Below, one piece after another: positions 7,781 through 17,400 of a stretch of DNA of 64,000 nt; within the stretch, counting starts at the first letter, position 1; each line of letters starts with the position of its first letter. The DNA is taken from positions 11,362 through 75,361 of the forward strand of contig CALBSE010000074.1 of NCBI GenBank assembly GCA_937927725.1. The letters run 5' to 3'. This stretch comes from an uncultured Actinomycetes bacterium (GTDB lineage Bacteria > Actinomycetota > Acidimicrobiia > Acidimicrobiales > Acidimicrobilacustridaceae). The notes beneath the pieces were generated by a model, which was not told the DNA's origin, did not search any database, and saw only the letters and a program-made list of their open reading frames with translations. Position numbers and translations under genes: made by a program.

Positions 7781-7804
7781 GTGGCCGCCCTTGCGGGCGA
7801 CCAC
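7781..7804 (-). terminator. Hairpin downstream of the HtrA-like gene
   Basis: On the minus strand a 10-bp stem with one G-U pair (GTGGTCGCCC with GGGCGGCCAC) and a GCAA tetraloop starts about 30 bases after the HtrA stop. On the plus strand the same position would be a C-A mismatch, so the structure favours the minus strand. The following sequence is GT-rich without a true U-run. Confidence 0.4.
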
Positions 7805-7832
7805 CGACAACGACCCGATTCGGATGTTTGGC

Positions 7833-9071
7833 TTACTTCAACGTTCCAAGGGTGACATCGACATCGAGGATCTTGCCGTCGCGGTTGACCTCGACGACGA
7901 CCTTGTCGCCAGGGCTGTAACCACTGGCCATTCCCCGGAGTTCGTCAAAGCTGCGCACCGGAACACCGTCGACCGCAACAATGAGGTCGCCCGACTTAAT
8001 GCCGGCCTTATCGGCGGCGCCGCCACTCGTGACGCTCTGGACATAGGCGCCAGCGCTACCTGATGGCGTTGTGCTCGGACCACTCAGTCCAAGGCCGGCG
8101 CGAGCAACGGTGTTGCCTGCTGCGAGCTGATCGGCGACTCGCTTGGCGGTAGAGATCGGGATGGCAAAACCGATTCCCGTGTTTTCACCGGTCTGGCTGT
8201 AGATCGACGAATTGATTCCCATGATCTCGGCATTTCGATTGGCCAGCGCGCCACCCGAGTTACCCGGGTTGATCGAAGCGTCGGTCTGGATCATGTTGAT
8301 GACGACGCTCTTTTCATTCGGCACCGGACGATTTACCGCCGAGACGATGCCTGAGGTCACGGTCTGCTCAAGTCCGTAAGGGCTGCCGACTGCAACGGCG
8401 ATCTGCCCAACATGAGGCTTCTCTGTCGCCAGCTTTGCCGCGGGCGCTTGGAGGCCGGTGGCCCGAACCACAGCGATATCGGTTCCGGTATCGGCGCCGA
8501 GCACCTGCCCCTTCACGGCGGTGCCGTGTGCATCGCGAACCGTCACCGTCGTGGCCGTGCCAACAACGTGAGCATTCGTGATGAATAGATCAGTGTCGTA
8601 CGCGACGCCTGAACCAAGACCTTCGGTCGTTTCGATCTGCACGACCGAAGGACTCACCGTTGCCGCCACGTACGCGATGGGCTCAGAGCCCGGATCAATG
8701 GTGACTGCAGTCGTCGTTACCTGACCGTTCGCACTGGAACTGCGGACGACCGTGGTCTTGTTGTCATCGACAAGCGAACGAATGCCGAAGCCAAGACCAA
8801 AGAGTCCGGCGACAACAACTAGGGCGACGGCAACACGCAAGAACGAATTCGAGCGACGAGGACCAGATGGCCTGACGGTGCGCTCGGGCGGCGGGGTTGG
8901 AGCTCCACCCCACGCATCGACGGTGGGAACCGGCGGCACGGGAGGGGTCGGCGCGGTGGGGCCGCCGCTCCCCCACGCTGGGGGCATCGGAGCGGGTTCC
9001 CAACCACCCGCCGGAGTCGGCGGGTTCGGGGGCTGAGGTGGCATTGCGGGGGGCTGGTTGTCCCAAGTCAT
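7833..9071 (-). CDS. HtrA/PepD-like membrane-anchored serine protease with PDZ domain
   Basis: A 412-residue trypsin-like protease. Residues 1-70 are a proline-rich cytoplasmic region; residues 78-97 form one transmembrane helix; then comes the protease domain with catalytic His168 (ITNAHVV), Asp198 (DTGTDIAVV) and Ser272 (NPGNSGGAL); a PDZ domain occupies about residues 325-410. The protease should act outside the membrane on misfolded envelope proteins. It lies directly downstream of a sensor kinase and response regulator on the same strand, the order of mprA-mprB-pepD in mycobacteria, so control by that system is likely. Confidence 0.93.
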   Translation of the reverse strand: MTWDNQPPAMPPQPPNPPTPAGGWEPAPMPPAWGSGGPTAPTPPVPPVPTVDAWGGAPTPPPERTVRPSGPRRSNSFLRVAVALVVVAGLFGLGFGIRSLVDDNKTTVVRSSSANGQVTTTAVTIDPGSEPIAYVAATVSPSVVQIETTEGLGSGVAYDTDLFITNAHVVGTATTVTVRDAHGTAVKGQVLGADTGTDIAVVRATGLQAPAAKLATEKPHVGQIAVAVGSPYGLEQTVTSGIVSAVNRPVPNEKSVVINMIQTDASINPGNSGGALANRNAEIMGINSSIYSQTGENTGIGFAIPISTAKRVADQLAAGNTVARAGLGLSGPSTTPSGSAGAYVQSVTSGGAADKAGIKSGDLIVAVDGVPVRSFDELRGMASGYSPGDKVVVEVNRDGKILDVDVTLGTLK

Positions 9072-9151
9072 AACGAATCGGCTCCTGCAGCGGTTTCGGG
9101 TCGAATGGTACGGACACCAAGTGGTGAACGTGTGCGCAACGTACTGAGCGG

Positions 9152-9171
9152 CAGCGAAAGCCGAACGAAAG
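9152..9171 (-). promoter_or_regulatory. Possible response-regulator binding repeat upstream of the protease gene
   Basis: In the 130-bp gap between kinase and protease, the minus strand carries CTTTCGT (9171-9165) and CTTTCGC (9160-9154), a direct repeat with an 11-bp period, next to TTTGAC. OmpR-family regulators usually bind head-to-tail half-sites spaced about one helical turn. This is inferred from spacing only. Confidence 0.3.
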
Positions 9172-9201
9172 TCAAACCTTCTTCAGAAAATTTACTGCTG
9201 C

Positions 9202-10503
9202 CTATGCCATCGCACTCGAAGGAGGAGGCGGAGACAGCGATTCTGTCGGCGCCAACGCCGGTAGCCAGAGTGCGAATGCAGAGCCGTGGTCGACCTGCGA
9301 CACAAGCTTCACTTCCCCACCATGAACTTCGGCAATCTGACGAACGATGGTGAGACCGAGCCCGCTTCTGCCCTGCTCGCGGCCTTCTCGGGGGTTTCCT
9401 CGCCAGAACCGCTGGAAGACCCGGTCTTGATCCGCCGGATCGATCCCTGGGCCTTGATCTTCAACGGCAATCCAAACCCACGGTCCATCAAGACCTCCAC
9501 GAAGGCGAACGGTTGTGCCCTCGGGTGAATAGCGAATGGCATTGGCGAGAAGGTTTCCGAGCGCTTGGCGCAATGCCAAACGATCACCAATCACCCAAAG
9601 ACCTGACGAGGCGTGATGAACAAGATGCACGCCGGCAGCGACAGCCGGTGCAGTGAACTCTTCAGCAGCCTCGTCGATGAGTTGTGCAACATCGACGGGA
9701 TCGCGCTCAAGCGACAACGTTCCCTTGCGCGCATACACAAGGAGATCGTCGACAAGTCGAGCCATTCGTTCAGAAGAACGTTCGACGACTTCGGCAGTAT
9801 GACGAAGGTCTTCCGCGCTTGCATCGGGGTCAGAAAGTGTGACTTCGAGGTTGGTGCGGATTACCGCGAGGGGATTTCGAAGTTCGTGACTTGCTTCGTG
9901 AATGAATTGACGCTGACCTTCGAATGCTTCGTCGAGACGTCCAAGCATGTCGTCGAACGTGTCGGCGAGTTGCCGAAGTTCATCGTTCGGACCACCGAGA
10001 TCAATTCGCTGCTTCAGATCACTCGCCTGGATTTCGCGAACGGAATTTGAAATTTCGCCAAGAGGTCGAAGCACGCGACCACTTACGATCCAGCCGACGA
10101 CGAGGCTGGTAAAGAACAACGCCAGCAATGCCCAAATCGAATACACGCGAAGCGCATCGAGCGCACGTTCGTTTACGGCCCGCTGCACCAATTGCGCTTG
10201 ATCGGGCTGGATAAACGTGATGCCGCCGACTTGGAAGGCAGTTGCTGAGATCTTTTGACTGCGAAGCGAATGTTGTAGGCCGAGGTAAATGCCGCCAACG
10301 ACCAATGCAGCTAGCCCAAAAACTAAAATCGACCAGATCGCGGTGAGACGAAAACGAATCGAGCCCATCCAGGCGGGTAGGCGATTTGAAGCCCGGTACG
10401 AACGAGAGTGCAATCGAGTCCGAACCGCGCTCGTTGAGCGCGATTGCTCGATGGAGTCGTCATCCCGATCTGCGTCGGATTCGGAGAGATGCGGATCAAT
10501 CAC
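9202..10503 (-). CDS. Two-component sensor histidine kinase (MprB-like)
   Basis: A 433-residue membrane kinase. The order is a cytoplasmic N-terminal tail, a first transmembrane helix (about 52-76), a short extracytoplasmic loop of only 40-45 residues, a second helix (about 120-141), HAMP (to about 190), HisKA with phospho-acceptor His206 in the HEASHELRNPL H-box, and HATPase_c with the N-box, DQGPGIDP and GRSGLGL. The small sensor loop suggests sensing of membrane or protein stress rather than binding of a large ligand. Its GTG start overlaps the response-regulator stop (GTGA), so the pair is translationally coupled. Confidence 0.93.
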   Translation of the reverse strand: MIDPHLSESDADRDDDSIEQSRSTSAVRTRLHSRSYRASNRLPAWMGSIRFRLTAIWSILVFGLAALVVGGIYLGLQHSLRSQKISATAFQVGGITFIQPDQAQLVQRAVNERALDALRVYSIWALLALFFTSLVVGWIVSGRVLRPLGEISNSVREIQASDLKQRIDLGGPNDELRQLADTFDDMLGRLDEAFEGQRQFIHEASHELRNPLAVIRTNLEVTLSDPDASAEDLRHTAEVVERSSERMARLVDDLLVYARKGTLSLERDPVDVAQLIDEAAEEFTAPAVAAGVHLVHHASSGLWVIGDRLALRQALGNLLANAIRYSPEGTTVRLRGGLDGPWVWIAVEDQGPGIDPADQDRVFQRFWRGNPREGREQGRSGLGLTIVRQIAEVHGGEVKLVSQVDHGSAFALWLPALAPTESLSPPPPSSAMA

Positions 10504-11174
10504 GGGTCGAGCAACCGATATCCCGAACCAATGACAGTTTCGATAAGCGGAGTCTCATCATCGATCGAAACTTTGCGGCGAAGCGTTCCGACGGTGACAC
10601 GAACGGTATTCGTAAAGGGATCAGCATGTTCGTCCCAAACGTGTTCGAGCAATGTCTCCTGCGAAATCACTTCACCTGCGTGCAACATGAAATAACGAAG
10701 AAGCGCAAATTCCTTTGCCGTGAGATCAAGACGCCGCGTTCCGCGCTTTGCCTCGTGGCGCGCGTCGTCGAGTTCAAGTTCACCGACAATCGTGACTGAC
10801 GAAACTGCTCGAGAATCACGGCGCAGCAATGAGCGCACTCGCGCCAAAAGTTCAGGAAACGCGAACGGCTTGACGAGATAGTCGTCCGCTCCGTCGTCGA
10901 GACCAGCAACGCGATCTTCAAGTCCGTCACGCGCGGTCAACATCAGTATTCGGGGCTGAGGGTCGGCTTCGGCCCGCACTCGCTGGCAGACCTCACGACC
11001 GTCAATTCCAGGCATGGTGATGTCGAGGCACAGTAGGTCATAGGCATTGACCATGATTTTGTCGAGAGCGTCGGCGCCATCGTTCGAGACATCGACCGCG
11101 TAACCCTCACGGCGCAACCCTCGGGCCACGGCCTCGGCCAAATCGACTTCATCATCAACAACCAAGACTCGCAC
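10500..11174 (-). CDS. OmpR/PhoB-family response regulator (MprA-like)
   Basis: A 224-residue regulator with a receiver domain (acidic pair D7-D8, phospho-acceptor D51 in LCLDITMPG, VKPF switch lysine) and a C-terminal winged-helix DNA-binding domain (LDLTAKEFALLRYFM and VRVTVGTLRRKV). The start is set at GTG 11172-11174 (VRVLVVDDE), giving exactly the common family length; the frame is open to 11234 but the extra residues have no match to the receiver fold. It is co-transcribed with the downstream kinase, and the HtrA-like protease gene follows. Confidence 0.93.
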   Translation of the reverse strand: MRVLVVDDEVDLAEAVARGLRREGYAVDVSNDGADALDKIMVNAYDLLCLDITMPGIDGREVCQRVRAEADPQPRILMLTARDGLEDRVAGLDDGADDYLVKPFAFPELLARVRSLLRRDSRAVSSVTIVGELELDDARHEAKRGTRRLDLTAKEFALLRYFMLHAGEVISQETLLEHVWDEHADPFTNTVRVTVGTLRRKVSIDDETPLIETVIGSGYRLLDP

Positions 11175-11358
11175 GGCGTTGACGGTACCGCCCCAGACCC
11201 GCCGAGCCCTTGCACTCGCCTTCGCCCGAACCATTTACGGCCGACGACAAAATTCTTTCTCGGCTTTATGGTGGTCTTCGGTCCGATGTGGTCCCCTTCG
11301 CTCCATGACTGCGACCCACAACGCCCAACTCACCCCAGATCCCTTCCAGGAGCCCCCG

Positions 11359-12414
11359 ATGTCCGATCCGTCGTTCCCTTCCGCCTCGACCCCGGCCCCC
11401 ACCGACAACACCGCTGCTCGGTCGGCCGATGCCGCACTGCTTGAGTCGGCGCTCATGGAAATGAAGAAGGTCATCGTCGGTCAGGACCGAGCGATCGAGC
11501 GCCTTTTCGTCGGCCTTCTTGCCCGTGGCCACGTGCTTCTCGAGGGCGTCCCGGGTCTGGCGAAGACCCTTGCGGTCGAGACCCTCGCCACCGTCATCGG
11601 GGGCAATTACAACCGATTGCAGTTCACCCCCGACCTTCTTCCCGCCGACCTCATCGGCACGCGCATCTTCCGTGCATCAAACGAAACGTTCGATATCGAA
11701 TGGGGTCCGGTCTTCGCCAACATCGTTCTTGCTGACGAAATCAACCGCGCTCCGGCAAAGGTGCAGTCCGCCCTGCTCGAGGTCATGGCCGAGCATCAGG
11801 TCTCCATCGCTGGCACCACGAAAAAGGTCCCGGAGCCGTTCTTGGTGCTCGCCACTCAGAACCCAATTGAGAGCGAAGGCGTCTACCCACTTCCAGAAGC
11901 TCAGCGCGATCGTTTCCTGATGAAGGTCGTGGTTGGCTATCCCACCGCCGCTGAAGAAGCACAGATCGTTGCCCGCATGGGCGTCGGCGCACCCAAGGCA
12001 CAGCAGGTCCTGAGTCTTGAACAACTCATTCAGCTGCAGGCCTCGTGCGATGCGGTGCATGTTGCACCCGCCGTTGCCGACTACGCCGTTCGCCTTGTGC
12101 TCGCCACTCGCGAGCCCGCCGCGTACGGACTTCCTGAACTTTCAGAACTCATTTCCTGGGGCGGAAGCCCACGCGCATCCCTTGGCCTTGTTGCCGGCGG
12201 TCGAGCGCTCGCTCTGATGCGTGGCCGTTCGTACGTCTTGCCCCAAGACATCTTCGATATCGCTCCCGACGTGTTGCGTCACCGCGTTGTGCCATCGTAC
12301 GAAGCGCTTGCGCAGGGACTTTCAGTTGAGCAGATCCTCGCCCGCCTTCTCTCGACCGTGCATGCGCCCGTCATCGCTCCGTCGCAGAACCCGACCGCAG
12401 TTACCGGCCGGTGA
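11359..12414 (+). CDS. MoxR-family AAA+ ATPase
   Basis: A 351-residue AAA+ ATPase of the MoxR group, thought to act as a chaperone in maturation of VWA-domain or envelope proteins. It shows Walker A-type GVPGLAKTL, Walker B LADEINR, the sensor stretch LATQNPIESEGVYPLPEAQ(R)DRF, and a lid domain with WGGSPRASLGL. The start at ATG 11359 (MSDPSFPS) has AGGAG upstream; ATG 11305 is a weaker alternative. The gene is divergent from the response regulator across a 184-bp gap and begins a three-gene coupled operon. Confidence 0.93.
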   Translation: MSDPSFPSASTPAPTDNTAARSADAALLESALMEMKKVIVGQDRAIERLFVGLLARGHVLLEGVPGLAKTLAVETLATVIGGNYNRLQFTPDLLPADLIGTRIFRASNETFDIEWGPVFANIVLADEINRAPAKVQSALLEVMAEHQVSIAGTTKKVPEPFLVLATQNPIESEGVYPLPEAQRDRFLMKVVVGYPTAAEEAQIVARMGVGAPKAQQVLSLEQLIQLQASCDAVHVAPAVADYAVRLVLATREPAAYGLPELSELISWGGSPRASLGLVAGGRALALMRGRSYVLPQDIFDIAPDVLRHRVVPSYEALAQGLSVEQILARLLSTVHAPVIAPSQNPTAVTGR

Positions 12415-13412
12415 GCGCCAAGAAAACCGCGGCTCCCTCAATTGACGGAACTCCAGCCGCGGAGATTCTCCGCCGCCTTGAAATCAGCGTGACTCGTCGA
12501 CTCGACGGTTTGCTGCAAGGAGACCACCGCGGGCTCACGCCGGGCCACGGTTCAGAACCCGGAGAGATTCGGGCGTACCAACCGGGCGATGACGTTCGCC
12601 GCATTGACTGGAACGTCACCGCCCGCCTCGGCGAAACACACGTGCGCGACAGCGTTGCGGATCGCGAGCTTGAAACGTGGATCCTTGTGGATGCATCGGC
12701 ATCGCTTGCGTTCGGAACGGCAACCTGCGAAAAACGCGATCTCGCTCTTGCTGGCGTTGCCGCAACTGGATTCCTCACGGCTCGAACCGGCAACCGAATC
12801 GGAGCAATGACGATCGGGCCCGATGGCGCGTCGCCTCCCGTACCAGCCCGATCCGGGCGAGTGCACATGCAAGCGCTACTGCGTCAGGTCTTAACTGCGC
12901 TCGATAACCCGCAGCCCGGACGCACTGACCTCACCGCCGGATTACGGCGCATCGCAGGAACAGCAAAGCGTCGAGGCCTCATCGTGGTGATCTCGGATTT
13001 CCTCGACCCAGGTCCTTGGGATGCAGCACTCCGCACCCTGGCGCTTCGCCACGATGTGTTGTGCATCGAAGTTGTCGATCCCGTTGAACTCGCGCTTCCC
13101 GATGTCGGAATGCTGTTACTCCACGACACCGTGACCGGTCGCGAAATCGAAGTGCCAACCGGTAACGCAAAGTTCCGCGAGCGCTATGCACGAGCCGCAG
13201 CTGATCAACGATCGGCGATTGCATCTCGTATCCGCGCAACGAGTGCCGATCATTTAGTGCTCCGCACCGATCGCGATTGGTTGCTTGATCTCGCTCGATT
13301 CGTTTCTCGTCGACGCGACCGCATTGATTCACTTTCTCGTTCCGCCGCTCACGGCTCCGGAAATGTCGGAGCAATTGCCGGAGCGACCCTCACCACTGGA
13401 GCCATCCGATGA
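12411..13412 (+). CDS. DUF58 protein, MoxR partner
   Basis: A 333-residue DUF58 protein with the family hallmark YQPGDDVRRIDWNVTARLGETHVR and a degenerate VWA-like middle (TWILVDASASLAFG). DUF58 proteins almost always follow moxR genes; their role is unclear but presumed to be in envelope or metallo-enzyme assembly. The GTG start overlaps the moxR stop (GTGA), and its own stop overlaps the next ATG, so the three genes are translationally coupled. Confidence 0.9.
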   Translation: MSAKKTAAPSIDGTPAAEILRRLEISVTRRLDGLLQGDHRGLTPGHGSEPGEIRAYQPGDDVRRIDWNVTARLGETHVRDSVADRELETWILVDASASLAFGTATCEKRDLALAGVAATGFLTARTGNRIGAMTIGPDGASPPVPARSGRVHMQALLRQVLTALDNPQPGRTDLTAGLRRIAGTAKRRGLIVVISDFLDPGPWDAALRTLALRHDVLCIEVVDPVELALPDVGMLLLHDTVTGREIEVPTGNAKFRERYARAAADQRSAIASRIRATSADHLVLRTDRDWLLDLARFVSRRRDRIDSLSRSAAHGSGNVGAIAGATLTTGAIR

Positions 13413-14368
13413 TGGGTATTTCCTTTCTCAGCCCATGGCGATTGCTGCTGCTCTTCGTGGTCGTTGCCCTTGGTGTCACCTACGCCGTCTTCCAAAAACG
13501 ACGTTCGAAGTACGCAGTGCGATTCACCAATCTCGAATTACTCGAGTCGATCGCCCCGAATCGCCCAGGTTGGCGACGGCACGTTGCTGCTGCAGTTCAG
13601 CTCGTTGCTCTGGCTGCATTGGTGTTGGCATTCGCACAGCCTGTGCACGATGTGAAGGTCCCCCGAGAACGAGCAACGGTGATGCTTGCACTCGACGTCT
13701 CGCTTTCGATGGAAGCAACCGATGTGAAGCCCAGTCGCATTGAGGCAGCCAAATCAGCGGCAACCGCGTTCCTCGATGATGTCCCGAAGCAATTCAATGT
13801 TGGTCTCGTCACCTTCGCCGGTAGCGCCAAGATCCGTGTCGCTCCCACGACCAACCGTGAGCAGGTTGCGAACGCGATCCAAAACGCGCAACTCGCCGAC
13901 GGAACAGCAATCGGCGACGCAATCGATTCAAGCCTCGACGCTCTTGGTGATGTGCCGCCCGCACCTGATGGAGCCACTGTGCCCGCCGCAATCGTTTTGC
14001 TTTCTGACGGAACAACGACCATGGGAACGGCAAATGCGACGGCTACAAAGCGGGCATCTGACGAAGGCGTACCCGTCTCAACCATTGCCTTCGGCACGCC
14101 GACTGGGACTGTCACCCTTCCGAATGGTCAAAGTGTGAGTGTTCCCGTTGATGCACCTGCACTCAAGACCATCGCCACTGAAACTGGTGGAAATTCCTAC
14201 GAGGCAAAGACCCAGAACCAGTTGACCGACGTGTACTCGAAGATTGGATCCTCAATCGGTTACGAAACGGCGCAGTCGTCACTTACACAGTGGTTCGTCG
14301 CTGCATCGTTCCTCACGTTGGTTGTTGCGTCCGGGCTGGCACTCGCCTGGTCAAACCGGCTTCCGTAG
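13409..14368 (+). CDS. Membrane-anchored VWA-domain protein (BatA-like)
   Basis: A 319-residue protein with an N-terminal aerotolerance-type segment: hydrophobic helix about 8-27, a short loop, helix about 58-77, then a VWA domain with the complete MIDAS motif DVSLSMEA, the Thr in TTNRE/ADGTAIGDA and VLLSDG. A C-terminal helix at about 294-314 anchors the other end. The metal-binding MIDAS suggests ligand binding at the membrane surface. It closes the MoxR-DUF58-VWA operon and is followed at once by a strong terminator. Confidence 0.9.
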   Translation: MMGISFLSPWRLLLLFVVVALGVTYAVFQKRRSKYAVRFTNLELLESIAPNRPGWRRHVAAAVQLVALAALVLAFAQPVHDVKVPRERATVMLALDVSLSMEATDVKPSRIEAAKSAATAFLDDVPKQFNVGLVTFAGSAKIRVAPTTNREQVANAIQNAQLADGTAIGDAIDSSLDALGDVPPAPDGATVPAAIVLLSDGTTTMGTANATATKRASDEGVPVSTIAFGTPTGTVTLPNGQSVSVPVDAPALKTIATETGGNSYEAKTQNQLTDVYSKIGSSIGYETAQSSLTQWFVAASFLTLVVASGLALAWSNRLP

Positions 14369-14388
14369 TCGCCGCAGCCCAGAACGCC

Positions 14389-14418
14389 AACGGCCCACCG
14401 AGAAATCGGTGGGCCGTT
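14389..14418 (+). terminator. Strong hairpin terminator after the VWA gene
   Basis: A perfect 13-bp stem (AACGGCCCACCGA with TCGGTGGGCCGTT) closed by a GAAA tetraloop, followed by GTTGGTTTT. It lies between convergent genes (VWA on plus, smc on minus), and the palindrome can act on both transcripts. Confidence 0.85.
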
Positions 14419-14449
14419 GTTGGTTTTGCGTGCGCAGTGTGTAAGGCGC

Positions 14450-17400
14450 CTACGACGACACCTTTTCGCTAACAACTCGTGACGATCCACCCGGTTGCAT
14501 CGAAACGCCATAGAGACAATCAGCGGCTTCCATCGTGCGCTTTTGATGGCTCACGATGACGAGCTGAGCATCGTTACGGAATTCGGCAACAAGACCAAGG
14601 AACCTGCTGAGGTTCATATCGTCGAGAGCGGCCTCGACTTCGTCCATCACATAGAACGGCGAAGGACGACTGCGGAACACTGCGAAGAGGTACGCAAGCG
14701 CCGTTAGCGAGCGCTCACCACCAGAGAGCAGCGACAGCTTTCGAACGTTCTTGCCAGAAGGCTTTGCCTCGACCTCGATGCCCGTGAGCAACAAGTTGTC
14801 GGGTTCGGTGAGCTTGAGTCGACCCTGACCACCTGGGAACAGGGTTTGGAACAGCGCTTCGAAGTTCGCAGCAACATCTGCGAAAGCGGCTGCAAACACG
14901 CTGACGATTTCGCCGTCGATGGCACGAATCACTTTGGCAAGTTCACGACGACTTTCCTTAACGTCTTCGAGTTGCTGTTCGAGGAACGTGTGTCGTTCTT
15001 GCAGAGCATCGAACTCTTCAAGGGCCAACGGATTGATCGGACCCATGAGCCGAAGGTCTCGTTCCAGTTCGCGGGCTCGGCCGGCGGCGGTTGCGCCTTC
15101 GGCGAGTTCGGGGCATTCGCTGGCGATTGCGACGTCGGGTTCACAGTCGAGATCGCGCCGGAGCGCTTCGACCGCCGCTTCGATTCGCATCTCGATTTCC
15201 GCGTGATCAATTTCGGCTCGCTGCAGACGTTCGCGCACCTCGCCAAGACCGCGTTCCTGATCGGCACGCTGACGACGAAGCCCATCGAGTCGACCTGCAA
15301 CACCCCGAGCAGCCTCGGACTGCTGACGGCGACGCTCTCGGAAATCGTTCAGACGACCTTCGATGAGAGCAGAGCGGTCCTGAATAAGCGCGGACAAACG
15401 GTCGAGTGCCGTTTGCGAGCGATCGAGCTCAAGACGGCGAGCTTCCGCGGCTTCGCGTTCAGCAGCGGCGCCATCGAGTCGAGTTTCGACCTCGGCCAAA
15501 CGACCGGTGAGGAACTGGCGACGTTCAACAACTGCAACGCTGCGGACCTCGAGGTCACTTCGACGGGAACCGACTTCAGCAGCCTGCTCCTCAAGACGAG
15601 CACGAGATTCGGCCATGCGTCGGGCAGACGCCGCCAGTTCGTTATCGGCGGCTTCGAGATCGGGAAGCATCCCCTCGAGCTCGGCGATGCGCGCATCTTC
15701 GCGAGTGACGCGATCGGTGAGTTCGCCGAGGTGATCGCTCAGCGCTTCTGCTTCGGTAGCGGCGTCACGACGATCGGTTTCAGCACGCTGCAAACGGTCT
15801 CCCGCTGCGGTGAGTCGTGAGTCGTTCGCGTCGAGATCGCGGGCAAGACCAGCTTCGACACTTGTGGCGTCGGCCAGTTCGGCCCGTGCCGTTTCGAGCA
15901 CGCCCACAGCTTCGGCGGCGATAAGCACAGCTTCATCGGCACGACGAGTTGCCTCGTCGAGAGCGGCACCAGTTGCACCTGCACCGGAAGAACCGACGCG
16001 CCAACCGCTCACACCAAATCGATCACCGCTGCTGGTGACAACGATGGCATCGGGGTGGGCAAGTGATGCGTCGACCGCCTGCACCCAGCCACCGTCGATG
16101 ACAACTGCAGCGCCAACGAGCGCATCGAGGAGCGGTTCGACATCGGGACGCCGTGCACGAACATGCCCGCGCAGCGGTGCGCCAACGGGCGGAGCGGTGC
16201 GCGTGGAGCGACCCGCTCCCAAAGCGAGCACTGCACCGCTGAGCGACTCGGCACTGAGTGCTTCAAGAGCGCGGCGACCAGCGTCGACGCCGTCGACCAC
16301 AACTGCGGCGAGTGCTTCGCCCACGGCTGCTTCGAATGCGGCTTCCCAACCTGCGTCGACTTCGACAAGGTCGAGAACCGTGCCGAGGACGCCATCAATG
16401 CCAGCGAGGCGCTCGGTACCAGCGCGTGAACGCGCTTCGTCGAGGGCGAGGGCGAGAGCTTCAACACGCGCGCTCCAGGCGTTCTTTTCACTTTCGGCAG
16501 CACGATGCACAGCTTCGGCCGCTTGAACCGCGGACTCGGCCTGTGACCGACGCGTTTCGGCCGTTTCCATGGCCTCAACGAGCGGAAGTTCCGCGGATTC
16601 CAAATCGATGAGTTGCGCGCGAAGCGATTCGGTTTCGGTCAGGAGCGTCGCTGCCTTTTCGGCCAGTGCAGTGGCGCGGGTTGCGATGCGATCGCGTTCT
16701 TCACGTGCACGACCTGACGCGGTACGAAGCGCGGCGAGTTCGCCTCGAACCTCGGCAGCAGCGCCTGTGGGAGCAGGCACACCGCTCGCCCACTGCTGTT
16801 CGAACTCCAAACGTTCGGCAGCGAGAAGTTCCTCGGCCTCGGCGAGTTCAGCAGCAAGTGGTTCGAACTTTTCTGATTCGGCTTCGACCTCGGCGAGTTC
16901 GGCAGCGAGTCGTGCCGCTTCAGCTTCGAGCGATGCGACAACGCCTTGGTCGATCGAAGCACCACGAAGGCGATCGACACCACGTCGACGTTCGGTGAGC
17001 ACTGCCGACAAACCACGGGCCTGCTGGAACAGTGACTCGTACGACGCCAAGCCATCGCCAAGATCGTCGCCGCCCATCGCGGTGAGTTCTGCCTCGACCG
17101 ACATGATCTGGGTATCGAGTTCGGCGAGGGAGCGACGAAGGCGTTCTTCTTCAGCGGAAAGTTCGGCGCGGCCTCGCATTCCGTTTTCGAGACGCGTTCG
17201 CAATCCTGCAAGTTCGCGACCGGCAATGAAGATTCGCAGCGCAGTGAGTTCGGACACCACGCCGGCATGACGACGGGCGGCATCAGCTTGGCGTTCAAGC
17301 GGACGCAACTGACGACGAACTTCACGAAGGAGATCTTGCAAACGGGTGAGGTTGCCTTCTGTTGCCGTAAGACGACGTTCGGACTTCTCCTTGCGGCGGC

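Noticed and set aside
14846..15820. 324-residue plus-strand reading frame opposite smc
   Set aside because: It is antisense to the SMC coiled coil, which has strong Walker and signature motifs; low-complexity composition and no recognisable domain mark it as a shadow.
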